In this document: positions 8,371-16,386 of the stretch, one piece after another
Position numbering within the stretch: position 1 is the stretch's first letter
Layout of the letters: every line of letters begins with the position of its first letter
Source: Clostridia bacterium
Lineage (GTDB): Bacteria > Bacillota > Clostridia > Oscillospirales > Acutalibacteraceae
NCBI GenBank assembly: GCA_017428085.1
Contig: JAFRRP010000080.1
Span: forward strand, 1 to 64,000
Direction: 5' to 3'
Length of the DNA stretch: 64,000 bases
Position numbers and translations under genes: made by a program
Notes under the pieces: model-generated
The model's input: the letters and a program-made list of their open reading frames with translations, nothing else
Database searches by the model: none
What the model was told of the DNA's origin: nothing

Positions 8371-8499
8371 AGTCGTAAGTCGTGAGTCGTAAGTCGAAAG
8401 AGAAAAGTTGCTTATGCATCGTTTGCGTCCGTTGGTCTTCAACATAAAACAGGACCGCCCGAAGGGCTTCTCACGACTTACGACTCACGATTTACGACT
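8371..8499. repeat. Inverted-repeat element, GTCGTAAGTCGTGAG family (copy 1)
   Basis: The left arm 8371-8396 is made of quasi-tandem GTCGTAAGT/CGTGAGT units, and the right arm (8474-8499) is its near-perfect reverse complement. The interior core CAGGACCGCCCGAAGGGCTTCT resembles the cores of the copies at 29935-30099 and 50480-50608. It contains no gene and lies between cdsA and dxr. A degenerate trace (CTTACGACTTTCG, CGACTTGCGAC) occurs again at about 9692-9722 between dxr and rseP. Confidence 0.75.
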
Positions 8500-8540
8500 C
8501 AAAAAAGCATTTTTTCCAATGCAGGAGCTTTTATCAGATC

Positions 8541-9686
8541 ATGACAACGAACATTACGATCCTCGGTTCCACCGGTTCCATCGGCGTACAGTCGCTGGAC
8601 GTGGCCGAAAAAATGGGCTACGGCGTCACGGCGCTGACCGCCCACCGCAACGTAAAGATCATTGAGGAGCAGATCCGCAAATTCAGGCCGCTTCTGGCGG
8701 CGCTGTCCGACGAAACAGCGGCGAAGGACCTGCAGACCCGCGTGGCCGATACCGGCACGAAGGTACTGGCCGGTCCAGAAGGCGTGTGCGAATGCGCGGC
8801 GGCGGACGGCGCGGACACCGCCATCGACGCCATCGTGGGGCTGGCGGGGCTGAAGCCCGCCCTGACTGCGATCAATGCCGGCAAAAAGCTGGCGCTGGCC
8901 AACAAGGAGGCGCTGGTGGCCGGAGGCAAGCTGGTACTGGAGGCGCTGGAGCGGAACAAGGTGGCGATGCTGCCCGTGGACAGCGAGCATTCCGCCATTT
9001 TCCAGTGCTTACAGGGGCAGCCCACCAACAAGGCGCTGAAAAAGATCGTGCTGACCGCCTCCGGCGGACCGTTCTTTGGGAAAACGCGGGAGGAAATGCG
9101 GCACGTCACCGCCGCCGACGCGCTGAAGCACCCCAACTGGGACATGGGCGCGAAGATCACCATTGATTCCGCCTCCATGTTCAATAAAGGGCTGGAGCTG
9201 ATCGAGGCGCACTATCTGTTCGACGTGGCGCCGGAGCAGATCGACATCGTGGTACACCGGGAGAGCATCATCCACTCCATGGTGATGTACGACGACAATT
9301 CCGTCATCGCCCAGCTGGGCCTGCCCGATATGCGTATCCCCATCCAGTACGCCCTCACCTACCCGGAGCGTTACCCCTCCCCCGTGGGAGAGCTGGACCT
9401 GGCGGCGGTCGGCAGGCTGACGTTCTACGATCCCGATTACGAGGTGTTCGACTGTCTGAACATCTGCCGGGAGGCCATCGGCAAAGGCGGGCTGTACCCG
9501 GCGGCGGTCAACTCCGCCAACGAGGAGGCCAACCGCCTGTTCCGGGAGGGGAAGATCGGCTTCCTCGACCTGGGCCGACTGATCCGCACGGCCTTCGATA
9601 TCACGCCGGACGTGAGCGATTTTACGGTGGAGGATATCTTTGAGACGGACAGGATCGTCCGTCGTCATATCATTGATTCCATCTGA
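8541..9686 (+). CDS. dxr: 1-deoxy-D-xylulose 5-phosphate reductoisomerase
   Basis: Second enzyme of the MEP isoprenoid pathway: NADPH-dependent rearrangement and reduction of DXP to 2-C-methyl-D-erythritol 4-phosphate. 381 residues, normal length. N-terminal NADPH fold with ILGSTGSIGVQSLDV, the ANKEALVAGG motif, the PVDSEHSAIFQ metal/substrate region and the TASGGPF flexible-loop region, followed by HPNWDMGAKITIDSASMFNKGLE. The ATG at 8541 has only a distant purine-rich site (CAGGAGC). With uppS and ispG it supplies C5 units for undecaprenyl phosphate. Confidence 0.96.
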   Translation: MTTNITILGSTGSIGVQSLDVAEKMGYGVTALTAHRNVKIIEEQIRKFRPLLAALSDETAAKDLQTRVADTGTKVLAGPEGVCECAAADGADTAIDAIVGLAGLKPALTAINAGKKLALANKEALVAGGKLVLEALERNKVAMLPVDSEHSAIFQCLQGQPTNKALKKIVLTASGGPFFGKTREEMRHVTAADALKHPNWDMGAKITIDSASMFNKGLELIEAHYLFDVAPEQIDIVVHRESIIHSMVMYDDNSVIAQLGLPDMRIPIQYALTYPERYPSPVGELDLAAVGRLTFYDPDYEVFDCLNICREAIGKGGLYPAAVNSANEEANRLFREGKIGFLDLGRLIRTAFDITPDVSDFTVEDIFETDRIVRRHIIDSI

Positions 9687-9800
9687 ATGCATGATCTTAC
9701 GACTTTCGTTCCGACTTGCGACTGTTCATCATTTCAGCCGGTTTTCAGCATATACTACTATATATTACACAACTTTTCATTGTTTTCGGAGGAACCCATT

Positions 9801-10883
9801 TTGCATCCGATCTTACTTTCCGTCGCACAGGCCGCGGGAGGCGGTATATGGGGCAAGATCCTGACCGTCCTGTTCGCCATCCTGTTTTTCGGCTTTATCA
9901 TCGCCCTGCATGAGTTCGGGCACTTTTCCACCGCCAAGCTATTCAAAATGCGCGTCAATGAGTACTCCATCGGCATGGGGCCGGCGCTGTTCAAAAAGAC
10001 AAGGGGCGAAACGAAATACTCCCTGCGGCTGCTGCCCATCGGCGGCTTCGTGGCGCTGGAGGGCGAGGATGAGGAATCCGACGACCCGCGGGCCTTCGGC
10101 AACCAGAAGGCGTGGAAACGCTTTATCGTGATCGCCGCGGGCGCCACGCTCAATATCATCCTCGGACTGGTACTCATCGGCGTGATGCTGGGGATCACCG
10201 GCAGCGTGCCCACCGCCACCGTCAGCGACGTCTCCGATGAGCTGGCCGCCGCGGAGAACGGCGTCCGCATCGGCGACGAGATCCGAAAGATCGACGGCAT
10301 CCGGGTGTTCTCCGCCCGGGACCTGTACTATTGCCTGTACCGCAGTCAGGACGACACCTACGATATCGTCCTGAAACGCGACGGACAGACGCTGGAGCTG
10401 ACCGACGTCAAGGTGCAGTACAGCGCGGAGCAGGGCTATTGCTCCTTCATCGTGGGCAGTGAGAAAACGGGCTTTTTCAACAGCATCACCGGCACGTTCC
10501 GGGAGACGCTGTCCATGTCCAAAATGATATTCCTGAGCCTGGTGGACATGATCCGCGGACAGTACGGGCTGAAGGATATGTCCGGCCCCATCGGCACCAT
10601 CAACATCGTGGCGGATACCGCCATGGAATCCGTGCGGACGTCGGATTACGGTTCCATCATCTTCATTTTAGCGTTCATCACCGTCAACATCGGCATCGTG
10701 AACCTGCTGCCGCTTCCCGCGCTGGACGGCGGACGGCTGTTCTTCATCCTGATCGAAATGATCGTGCGAAAGCCGGTGCCGAAGAAATTTGAAGCCGTGG
10801 TCCACGCGGTGGGCCTCGTGCTGCTGCTGGCGCTGATGGCGCTGATCTCCTTCAACGATATCGTCAATCTCATCAAAAAGTAA
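9801..10883 (+). CDS. rseP: RIP zinc metalloprotease (site-2 protease)
   Basis: Membrane-embedded protease that cuts transmembrane anti-sigma factors or leftover signal peptides. 360 residues from a TTG start at 9801, chosen because GGAGG lies eight bases upstream; a farther ATG at 9687 would add 38 residues that lack an RBS and come from repeat-like sequence. Helix 1 carries the zinc motif HEFGH (37-41), followed by a PDZ region around 110-200 (GVRIGDEIRKIDG), and the last helices carry NLLPLPALDGGRLFF with the third zinc ligand Asp. Twelve bases upstream of ispG. Confidence 0.93.
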   Translation: MHPILLSVAQAAGGGIWGKILTVLFAILFFGFIIALHEFGHFSTAKLFKMRVNEYSIGMGPALFKKTRGETKYSLRLLPIGGFVALEGEDEESDDPRAFGNQKAWKRFIVIAAGATLNIILGLVLIGVMLGITGSVPTATVSDVSDELAAAENGVRIGDEIRKIDGIRVFSARDLYYCLYRSQDDTYDIVLKRDGQTLELTDVKVQYSAEQGYCSFIVGSEKTGFFNSITGTFRETLSMSKMIFLSLVDMIRGQYGLKDMSGPIGTINIVADTAMESVRTSDYGSIIFILAFITVNIGIVNLLPLPALDGGRLFFILIEMIVRKPVPKKFEAVVHAVGLVLLLALMALISFNDIVNLIKK

Positions 10884-10895
10884 AGGAAAACGACT

Positions 10896-11939
10896 ATGGG
10901 CAGCAAGAAAACGGTAAAAATCGGAGCGCTCACCATCGGCGACGGCCATCCCGTGGCCGTCCAGTCCATGCTGAATATCGAGGCCCACGACGCGGCCGGC
11001 TGCGTGGCCCAGGCCAGAGAGCTGGAAGCCGCGGGCTGCGAGATCATCCGCGCCACCGTGCCGGACCATGAGGCCGTCAAGACCATCGCCGCGCTGAAGG
11101 AGGCGGTTTCCGTCCCCATCGTGGCGGACATCCACTTCGACTACAAAATGGCGCTGGAATCGCTGGCGGCGGGGGTGGACAAGATCCGCATCAACCCCGG
11201 CAATATCGGCTCCGACGACCGGGTCAAGGCCGTGGCGGACGCGTGCAGGCAAAAAGGCGCGCCCATCCGCATCGGGGTCAACTCCGGCTCCGTGGAAAAG
11301 GAGATCCTCGCAAAGTACGGCTCCCCCACCCCGGAGGCGTTGGTGGAAAGCGCCCTGTACCACGTGCGGCTGCTGGAAAAGCACGACTTTGACGATATCG
11401 TCATCTCCATCAAATCCTCCGACGTGCGCACGATGATCGCCGCCTACCGGCTGATGGCGCAGCGCTGCGACTATCCGCTGCACCTGGGCGTCACGGAGGC
11501 CGGTACCGAGCGCATGGGTCTGATCAAATCCGCCGCGGGCATCGGCGCGCTGCTGGCGGACGGCGTCGGCGATACCATCCGCGTGTCGCTCACCGCGCCG
11601 CCGGTCAAGGAGGTCTACGCGGGCTTCGATATCCTCAAGGCCGTCGGCGTGCGGAAAAAGGGCGTCAATATGGTCGCCTGCCCCACCTGCGGGCGCACGA
11701 AGATCGACCTGATCGGGCTTGCCAACCGCGTGGAGGACGCGCTGCGGACCTGCGACAAGCAGATCACCGTGGCCGTGATGGGCTGCGTGGTCAACGGCCC
11801 CGGCGAAGCACGGGAGGCCGATATCGGCATCGCCGGGGGCAACGGCGAGGGGCTGCTCTTCAAAAAAGGCGAGATCCTGCGCAAGGTGCCGGAGGAGGCG
11901 CTGTTCGACGAGCTGATGAAGGAGATCTCTCTGCTGTGA
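10896..11939 (+). CDS. ispG: 4-hydroxy-3-methylbut-2-enyl diphosphate synthase (flavodoxin type)
   Basis: Fe-S enzyme of the MEP pathway that converts methylerythritol cyclodiphosphate to HMBPP. 347 residues: N-terminal TIM barrel (GDGHPVAVQSMLN, VPIVADIHFDYKMAL, KIRINPGNIG) and C-terminal Fe-S domain with Cys262, Cys265 (CPTCGR) and Cys297 (GCVVNGPGE), spaced as in other family members. Last gene of the block; many relatives have polC next, whereas here a terminator and a secreted lysozyme follow. Confidence 0.96.
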   Translation: MGSKKTVKIGALTIGDGHPVAVQSMLNIEAHDAAGCVAQARELEAAGCEIIRATVPDHEAVKTIAALKEAVSVPIVADIHFDYKMALESLAAGVDKIRINPGNIGSDDRVKAVADACRQKGAPIRIGVNSGSVEKEILAKYGSPTPEALVESALYHVRLLEKHDFDDIVISIKSSDVRTMIAAYRLMAQRCDYPLHLGVTEAGTERMGLIKSAAGIGALLADGVGDTIRVSLTAPPVKEVYAGFDILKAVGVRKKGVNMVACPTCGRTKIDLIGLANRVEDALRTCDKQITVAVMGCVVNGPGEAREADIGIAGGNGEGLLFKKGEILRKVPEEALFDELMKEISLL

Positions 11940-11972
11940 CTTAAATATCACTGTCATCCTGTCCTTTTGTTT

Positions 11973-12005
11973 TCCGCGGCAAAACTACGCCGCGGATTTT
12001 TATTT
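11973..12005 (+). terminator. Intrinsic terminator after ispG
   Basis: TCCGCGGC (11973-11980) pairs with GCCGCGGA (11989-11996) around an eight-base loop, followed by TTTTTATTTTT. Ends the pyrH-ispG transcript. Confidence 0.85.
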
Positions 12006-12112
12006 TTAATTAATTTTGAAAATCTATACTATACTCGATCGGTGGTTTTTTACGACGAACAGCTTTTTCCTTTGTTCCCCGCTTTTCCCAACCGCGATTT
12101 CGCGCAAATCTC

Positions 12113-12141
12113 TTGCAAAAAACATCGAAATATGTCATAAT
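12113..12141 (+). promoter_or_regulatory. Sigma-A-like promoter for the dockerin lysozyme gene
   Basis: TTGCAA (12113-12118), 17-base spacer, CATAAT (12136-12141), about 54 bases before the ATG at 12195. Confidence 0.55.
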
Positions 12142-12194
12142 AATGATAAGTAGTTTTTTTATTGTTGTTTTTTCTTTTTTCGGAGGTCCGGCGC

Positions 12195-14270
12195 ATGCGT
12201 AAGTTCCCGAATCGCAGCCACATCGCGATGCTGCTGGCCGTGACGGTCGCCTTTTCGGCTATGATCGGCACGGCGACGGCTTCGCTTCACAGCGCTGCGT
12301 CTGCCGCAGGACCGACCGGACAGACGACCCGCTTTGAAACGGGCATTTATACGCTGGAATCCGACATGAATTTTCGGGAAAGCGCGTCGAAGGAGGCCCC
12401 GATCCTCTGCGTAATCCCCAAGGGCACCATCATACTGATCGATCAGGTGACCGGCGTATGGGGACACACCACATATGAGGGAAAAGAGGGATGGATGTCG
12501 CTGGAGTACAGCTCCGTGACAGGCGACGTTCCGGATCAGTTTACCGTCGGCAAATACCGGACGGACGCATCCCTGAATTTCCGTTCCTCCGCGGCGGAGC
12601 TGAACAACAATATCATCGGGCTGGTGCCGGGCGAAACCGTGGTGACCGTGGAAGCGGTCAGCGGCGTCTGGGGCAAAGTGACATACGGCGGCAAAACCGG
12701 CTGGATATCCCTGAACTATTGCACGCCCTACGTGCCGGAAGAAGAACCGGAGACCACGGAGCCCGCGCCCAACGGACCGCAAACGGAACCCGTTACGCCG
12801 GTCATTCAGCCGGTCTCGTCGGAGGTGGCGGTGGACTGGCTGGTACTGGATATCTCCCGGCATAACGCCGTAGGCTATTTCGACTGGGCAAAGATCAAGG
12901 CTGCCGGCGTCATGGGCGTTATCATCCGCGTGGGCGGCAGAGGTTACGGCAGCGAAAAACAGCTTTATGACGACGTGTCGTTTTATCAGCACTACCTTGG
13001 CGCAAAATCCGTGGGGCTGCACGTGGGCGCGTACTTTTTCAGTTACGCGCTGACGGAACAGGAAGCGAAGGAAGAGGCGCAGATGACGATCGGCATCCTG
13101 CGCTCATGCAACGCGCAGCTGGACATGCCCGTCTACATCGACATCGAGGATTACTGGGAATCCGACCATCAGGACAACCAGCACCAGACGGCTGGCAAGG
13201 AGGTCTGCACCCGCGTGGTGGATACCTTCTGCACCGAGATAGAAAACGCGGGCTACTACCCCGGCGTGTACTGCAACAAGTATTTCGCGGAAACGCTTTT
13301 GGACGATACCGTTTTCGCGGGCAGATCCCTTTGGATCGCGCATTACGCCTCTGCCTGCGGCTATACCCGCAACGCGGTCAGCATGTGGCAGTACGGCAGC
13401 TCCGGCAACATCGACGGCTACGCGGGGCAGTACATAGACGTCAACCGCTGCTACATCAACTACCCCGCCCTGATCGCCGGGATCGCGCGCTATACCGAGC
13501 ATGAAAACCTGTACCCGATCCTGACCGGCGGCAGAAAGTGGGAGACGACAAAAACGGCCACCTGCAAAGAGGACGGCGCGGAATGTATCGTTGTGGACGG
13601 CGTCGTTTACGCGCAGCGCCTTGTCCGTCTTACCCATCCTTCCTCATCAGCGTATGTCAGCGCGGAAAAGGACACGGACCTTTCCGTCGGCGGGCGCTTC
13701 GATCCTGACACGGCGCAAGGCGGCTGGCACAGCGAAGACGAGGCAAAATACGAAGAACTGCTGAAGGACGTTCGGGAAAAAGGCGGCGTCCGGCTGTACT
13801 GCTGCGGGGACTGCGGCGAGATCCTGCGGATCGAGCACTTTGACGACGGCAAATGCGAACACGATTACCGCAACGAGACCGTTTCCGCCGCCACCTGCAC
13901 CGCCGAGGGAATCGCCAGGACCTTCTGCACGAAATGCGGCAAAACCTGCAGCGAATTTATCAACCGCAAAGCGGGACATACCGTGGAGGAAATGCGGTAT
14001 TACGAAGGCGAAAACGGCTCCGGCCCCTATTACGGCAAAAAATGCACCGCCTGTGGGCAGGTCGTCTATCGCTCTTACAATTTCATTCCCGGCGACGTGG
14101 ACGGAAACCTGAAGGTGGAAGCGGCCGACGCCCGACTGACATTGAGAAACGCCGTCAACCTTGAAACGATACGGACGGAGTACCGGAAAAACGCGGATAT
14201 GAACAAAGACGGCAAGATCGGCGCGGATGACGCGCGCCTTGTGCTTCGCAAATCGGTCAATCTTGATTGA
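12195..14270 (+). CDS. Secreted GH25 lysozyme with SH3-like repeats and C-terminal dockerin
   Basis: Predicted exported muramidase of 691 residues. Order: signal peptide (1-40), two bacterial SH3-like modules (about 45-190, each with MNFRESAS/LNFRSSAA and WGxxTYxGKxGWMSL), a Pro/Glu linker, a GH25 domain (about 215-430; LDISRHN, IIRVGGRGYG, VYIDIEDYWE with the catalytic acidic residues, MWQYGSSG), a CxxC-rich region (CCGDCGE, FCTKCGKTC), then a type I dockerin (about 630-690) with two Ca-loop/helix repeats GDVDGNLKVEAADAR and DMNKDGKIGADDAR. The start at 12195 has CGGAGG eight bases upstream; a longer frame upstream has no RBS. Likely acts on peptidoglycan while docked to a surface scaffold. 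Probably co-transcribed with the next gene. Confidence 0.9.
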   Translation: MRKFPNRSHIAMLLAVTVAFSAMIGTATASLHSAASAAGPTGQTTRFETGIYTLESDMNFRESASKEAPILCVIPKGTIILIDQVTGVWGHTTYEGKEGWMSLEYSSVTGDVPDQFTVGKYRTDASLNFRSSAAELNNNIIGLVPGETVVTVEAVSGVWGKVTYGGKTGWISLNYCTPYVPEEEPETTEPAPNGPQTEPVTPVIQPVSSEVAVDWLVLDISRHNAVGYFDWAKIKAAGVMGVIIRVGGRGYGSEKQLYDDVSFYQHYLGAKSVGLHVGAYFFSYALTEQEAKEEAQMTIGILRSCNAQLDMPVYIDIEDYWESDHQDNQHQTAGKEVCTRVVDTFCTEIENAGYYPGVYCNKYFAETLLDDTVFAGRSLWIAHYASACGYTRNAVSMWQYGSSGNIDGYAGQYIDVNRCYINYPALIAGIARYTEHENLYPILTGGRKWETTKTATCKEDGAECIVVDGVVYAQRLVRLTHPSSSAYVSAEKDTDLSVGGRFDPDTAQGGWHSEDEAKYEELLKDVREKGGVRLYCCGDCGEILRIEHFDDGKCEHDYRNETVSAATCTAEGIARTFCTKCGKTCSEFINRKAGHTVEEMRYYEGENGSGPYYGKKCTACGQVVYRSYNFIPGDVDGNLKVEAADARLTLRNAVNLETIRTEYRKNADMNKDGKIGADDARLVLRKSVNLD

Positions 14271-14284
14271 AAAGGAGAAAACGG

Positions 14285-15643
14285 ATGAAACGAGTTCTGA
14301 CGATTATATTGTGTCTGATTCTGCTGTCTGCCGGAACGGCCCTTCCCGCGACGGCGGCCGTTGACGGCACGACCCGCAGCCTGATCGATTCCGCTTCCCT
14401 GACGCCCCTCGTGACCGGCTATACGGAGCTGGACCAGATCGTGGCGGACTTTTTTGCCTCCAATTTCAGCGAAACGGCGGACACCTTTGAAAAACTCAAG
14501 ATCTGTTATGATTTTTTGATCTACGGCTCCGAATACGGCTCCTCCAGCGTCACCACGGCGCTTTACAACGCTATAGACAAAGAGTGCAACTACTACAGCA
14601 TGTGGGACCGGGACTACGTAGCAGAAGGCTACGCCTTCATCACCGATAAACGGGGCTCCTGCAACCACTTTGCCGCCGCCTTTATGGTGATGGCAAGGGC
14701 GATCGGCCTGGAATGCTACGTGATGCACGGCACCATCACCTGGTACGCCGGCACCACGCCACACTACTGGAACGTGATCCAGTTGGGCAGCGCCTACTAC
14801 ATCTTCGACGTGGAGGCGGAGTGGCGGAATTACGACAATAACGGCACCGTTTCCTACTCCAATTTCTGCATCCTTGAATCCATGAACAGTTCCAGAAGCT
14901 GCAACCGCACCGAATGCATCAACGAGTTCGGCAACTTCCAGTGCCGCAACAAGGTCAACAACCCCGGCACGGTGATCCCCGGCAAGCCGTCGATCGTAAC
15001 GAACGTCTACGATCTGGGCGACTATCTGATCAATGAATCCATGAATTTCCGCTCCGACCACAGTCTGGCGGCGGGCATCTTCTCCGTGCTGCCCAGCGGC
15101 ATCACGGTAACGGTCACCGAGGTCAACGGGATCTGGGGCAAGATCACCTACGACGGCACCACCGGATGGATCTCGCTGGATTACAGCACGAAGCTGCGGG
15201 ATAAGGAAGATGAGGCCGAAGGCTACCGGCCCGGCAAATACGTCACCAACGACGCGATGAATTTCCGCTCCGAACCCAGCCTTACGGGAAGAATTTATTA
15301 TGTGATCCCTTCCGGCACCACGCTGAACGTGACGGAGATCGACGGCACATGGGGCAAGACCTCCTACCGCGGCAGGACCGGGTGGTTTTCGCTGGATTGG
15401 AGCACCTATCTGCCCGATGGAAATGAAACGGCGCTCCCTGCGGGGCCGGCGGTGGAGATCTCCGGCGACGCGGACGGTAACGGCAAGCTGACCGCCGAGG
15501 ACGCACGGCTGATCCTGCGCCACTCCGTAGCGATCGAAACGATCGACGCGGCGTACGTCAGCCGCGCGGACATCAACGCAGACGGCAGGATCACCCCGGA
15601 AGACGCGCGCCTTGCCCTGCGCAAATCGGTCCATTTGAGTTGA
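14285..15643 (+). CDS. Secreted transglutaminase-like protein with SH3 repeats and dockerin
   Basis: 452 residues from ATG 14285 (AAGGAG RBS), beginning 14 bp after the lysozyme gene. A signal peptide (1-25) is followed by a transglutaminase-like domain with the expected triad Cys126 (GSCNHF), His160 (PHYWN) and Asp175 (FDVEAE), two SH3-like modules (MNFRSDHS, MNFRSEPS, each ending WISLDYS/WFSLDWS), and a C-terminal dockerin (SGDADGNGKLTAEDARL, RADINADGRITPEDARL). The triad suggests protease, peptidase or cross-linking activity rather than carbohydrate cleavage. It shares SH3 and dockerin modules with the upstream lysozyme, so both likely work on the wall. Confidence 0.88.
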   Translation: MKRVLTIILCLILLSAGTALPATAAVDGTTRSLIDSASLTPLVTGYTELDQIVADFFASNFSETADTFEKLKICYDFLIYGSEYGSSSVTTALYNAIDKECNYYSMWDRDYVAEGYAFITDKRGSCNHFAAAFMVMARAIGLECYVMHGTITWYAGTTPHYWNVIQLGSAYYIFDVEAEWRNYDNNGTVSYSNFCILESMNSSRSCNRTECINEFGNFQCRNKVNNPGTVIPGKPSIVTNVYDLGDYLINESMNFRSDHSLAAGIFSVLPSGITVTVTEVNGIWGKITYDGTTGWISLDYSTKLRDKEDEAEGYRPGKYVTNDAMNFRSEPSLTGRIYYVIPSGTTLNVTEIDGTWGKTSYRGRTGWFSLDWSTYLPDGNETALPAGPAVEISGDADGNGKLTAEDARLILRHSVAIETIDAAYVSRADINADGRITPEDARLALRKSVHLS

Positions 15644-15684
15644 TGCATATTCACAAAACACTCCAAAAAAAAGCGTAAAACACC

Positions 15685-15713
15685 TTGACATCGTTTTGGT
15701 TTGGTGTTATAAT
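15685..15713 (+). promoter_or_regulatory. Perfect-consensus sigma-A promoter for tRNA-Leu
   Basis: TTGACA (15685-15690), 17-base spacer, TATAAT (15708-15713), 22 bases before the tRNA. Confidence 0.92.
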
Positions 15714-15735
15714 GCAAAACGTCCTAAAAAGACAC

Positions 15736-15819
15736 GCGAGAGTGGCGGAATCGGCAGACGCGCACGTTTGAGGGGCGTGTGGTAATCCCGTACGGGTTCA
15801 AGTCCCGTCTCTCGCACCA
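15736..15819 (+). tRNA. tRNA-Leu (GAG)
   Basis: Class II tRNA with encoded CCA. Acceptor GCGAGAG pairs with CTCTCGC (15809-15815), discriminator A, CCA at 15817-15819. D-arm GCG...CGC, anticodon stem CACGT/GCGTG with loop TTGAGGG giving anticodon GAG, long variable arm, and T-arm CGGG-TTCAAGT-CCCG. Own consensus promoter upstream and terminator directly after. Confidence 0.96.
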
Positions 15820-15820
15820 A

Positions 15821-15849
15821 AAAAGACCACCCGGCAGGGTGGTCTTTTT
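15821..15849 (+). terminator. Terminator of tRNA-Leu
   Basis: AAAAGACCACCC (15821-15832), loop GGCA, GGGTGGTCTTTTT (15837-15849). It begins two bases after the CCA end. Confidence 0.9.
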
Positions 15850-15859
15850 GCACCACATG

Positions 15860-15963
15860 GACGGGACTTGAAGCGGCGCGGAAGTGAATGGACGTCCGGT
15901 GGACGTCCAGAGCCGCGCCTGACCGAGCCCGCAGGCGAGAGTCAAGTCCCGTCTCTCGCACCA
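15860..15963. repeat. Large palindrome built from tRNA-Leu 3'-end sequence
   Basis: An inverted copy of the T-arm sequence TTCAAGTCCCGT lies at 15861-15872, and a direct copy of the last 22 bases of the tRNA including CCA lies at 15942-15963. The arms can pair, and inside them GGCGCGG/CCGCGCC and TGGACGTCC-GGT-GGACGTCCA add nested stems. It is not a functional tRNA because the acceptor 5' half and anticodon arm are missing. Confidence 0.75.
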
Positions 15964-15965
15964 TG

Positions 15966-16003
15966 AAAAAAGCCCTTTTGTCAAATGACAAAAGGGCTTT
16001 TTT
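15966..16003. terminator. Perfect 17-bp hairpin, bidirectional terminator type
   Basis: AAAAAAGCCCTTTTGTC (15966-15982), loop AAAT, GACAAAAGGGCTTTTTT (15987-16003). Placed after the tRNA-derived palindrome. Confidence 0.8.
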
Positions 16004-16005
16004 CA

Positions 16006-16160
16006 ACGAAATCCGTCCTTACGGACGGGTGAAATCCGCCTTTTGGTGGATGAAATCGCTGCGCGGTGAAATCCCGCTTCGCGGAGTGAGGGACGGATTT
16101 CATTTCACCCTGAGGCGCAGCCGATGATTTCACCGCGGCGTAAGCCGCGATTTCACTGTG
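16006..16160. repeat. Array of TGAAATC words alternating with small GC hairpins
   Basis: GAAATC recurs at about 16008, 16031, 16051 and 16068, each followed by a short hairpin (CGTCC-TTA-CGGACG, CGCCTTTTGGTGG, CTGCGCGG, CGCTTCGCGG). The right half carries the inverted word GATTTCA at about 16096, 16126 and 16149 with hairpin CGCGGCGTAAGCCGCG, making the block a large imperfect inverted repeat. No coding content. Unit spacing is irregular and short, so it is not a CRISPR. The remaining non-coding sequence to 16386 contains only a weaker hairpin (next entry). Confidence 0.7.
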
Positions 16161-16182
16161 GAATTCGATTTACGATACAATC

Positions 16183-16228
16183 ACGGGCTTCGGAACGGTC
16201 GATCAACCATTCACAAGCCCGTTTTTAT
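16183..16228 (+). terminator. Possible terminator hairpin in the tRNA-lysozyme gap
   Basis: ACGGGCTT (16183-16190) pairs with AAGCCCGT (16215-16222), long loop, followed by TTTTATTTT. It has no obvious gene upstream on this strand, so it may close an unrecognised transcript. Confidence 0.45.
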
Positions 16229-16386
16229 TTTCATGGATAGAATACTCCGATATGCTTTTTGTGTTTCTTTATGAGGCAACCAAATCGAAAAAGAATCGAG
16301 ATAGCGGGAGCCGAGCCTGTCAACGCCAAGTATAACAGAAAAAAGCTTACCGGTATCCTGTTTTATTGTATCAGTCATTCACGCGG

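Noticed and set aside
8371..8499. IS element remnant between cdsA and dxr
   Set aside because: No transposase fragment and no clear target duplication; better described as a small inverted-repeat element.
15942..15963. Second tRNA-Leu gene
   Set aside because: Only the T-arm 3' strand, acceptor 3' strand and CCA are present; D-arm and anticodon arm are missing.
15707..16006. Minus-strand open frames with ETGLEPV/ETGLDSR words across the tRNA
   Set aside because: These are antisense translations of tRNA-Leu and its 3'-end copy, a well-known source of spurious annotated proteins.
16006..16160. Possible CRISPR array
   Set aside because: Repeated word is only seven bases, spacing is irregular and 8-20 nt, orientation switches in the middle, and no cas genes are near.
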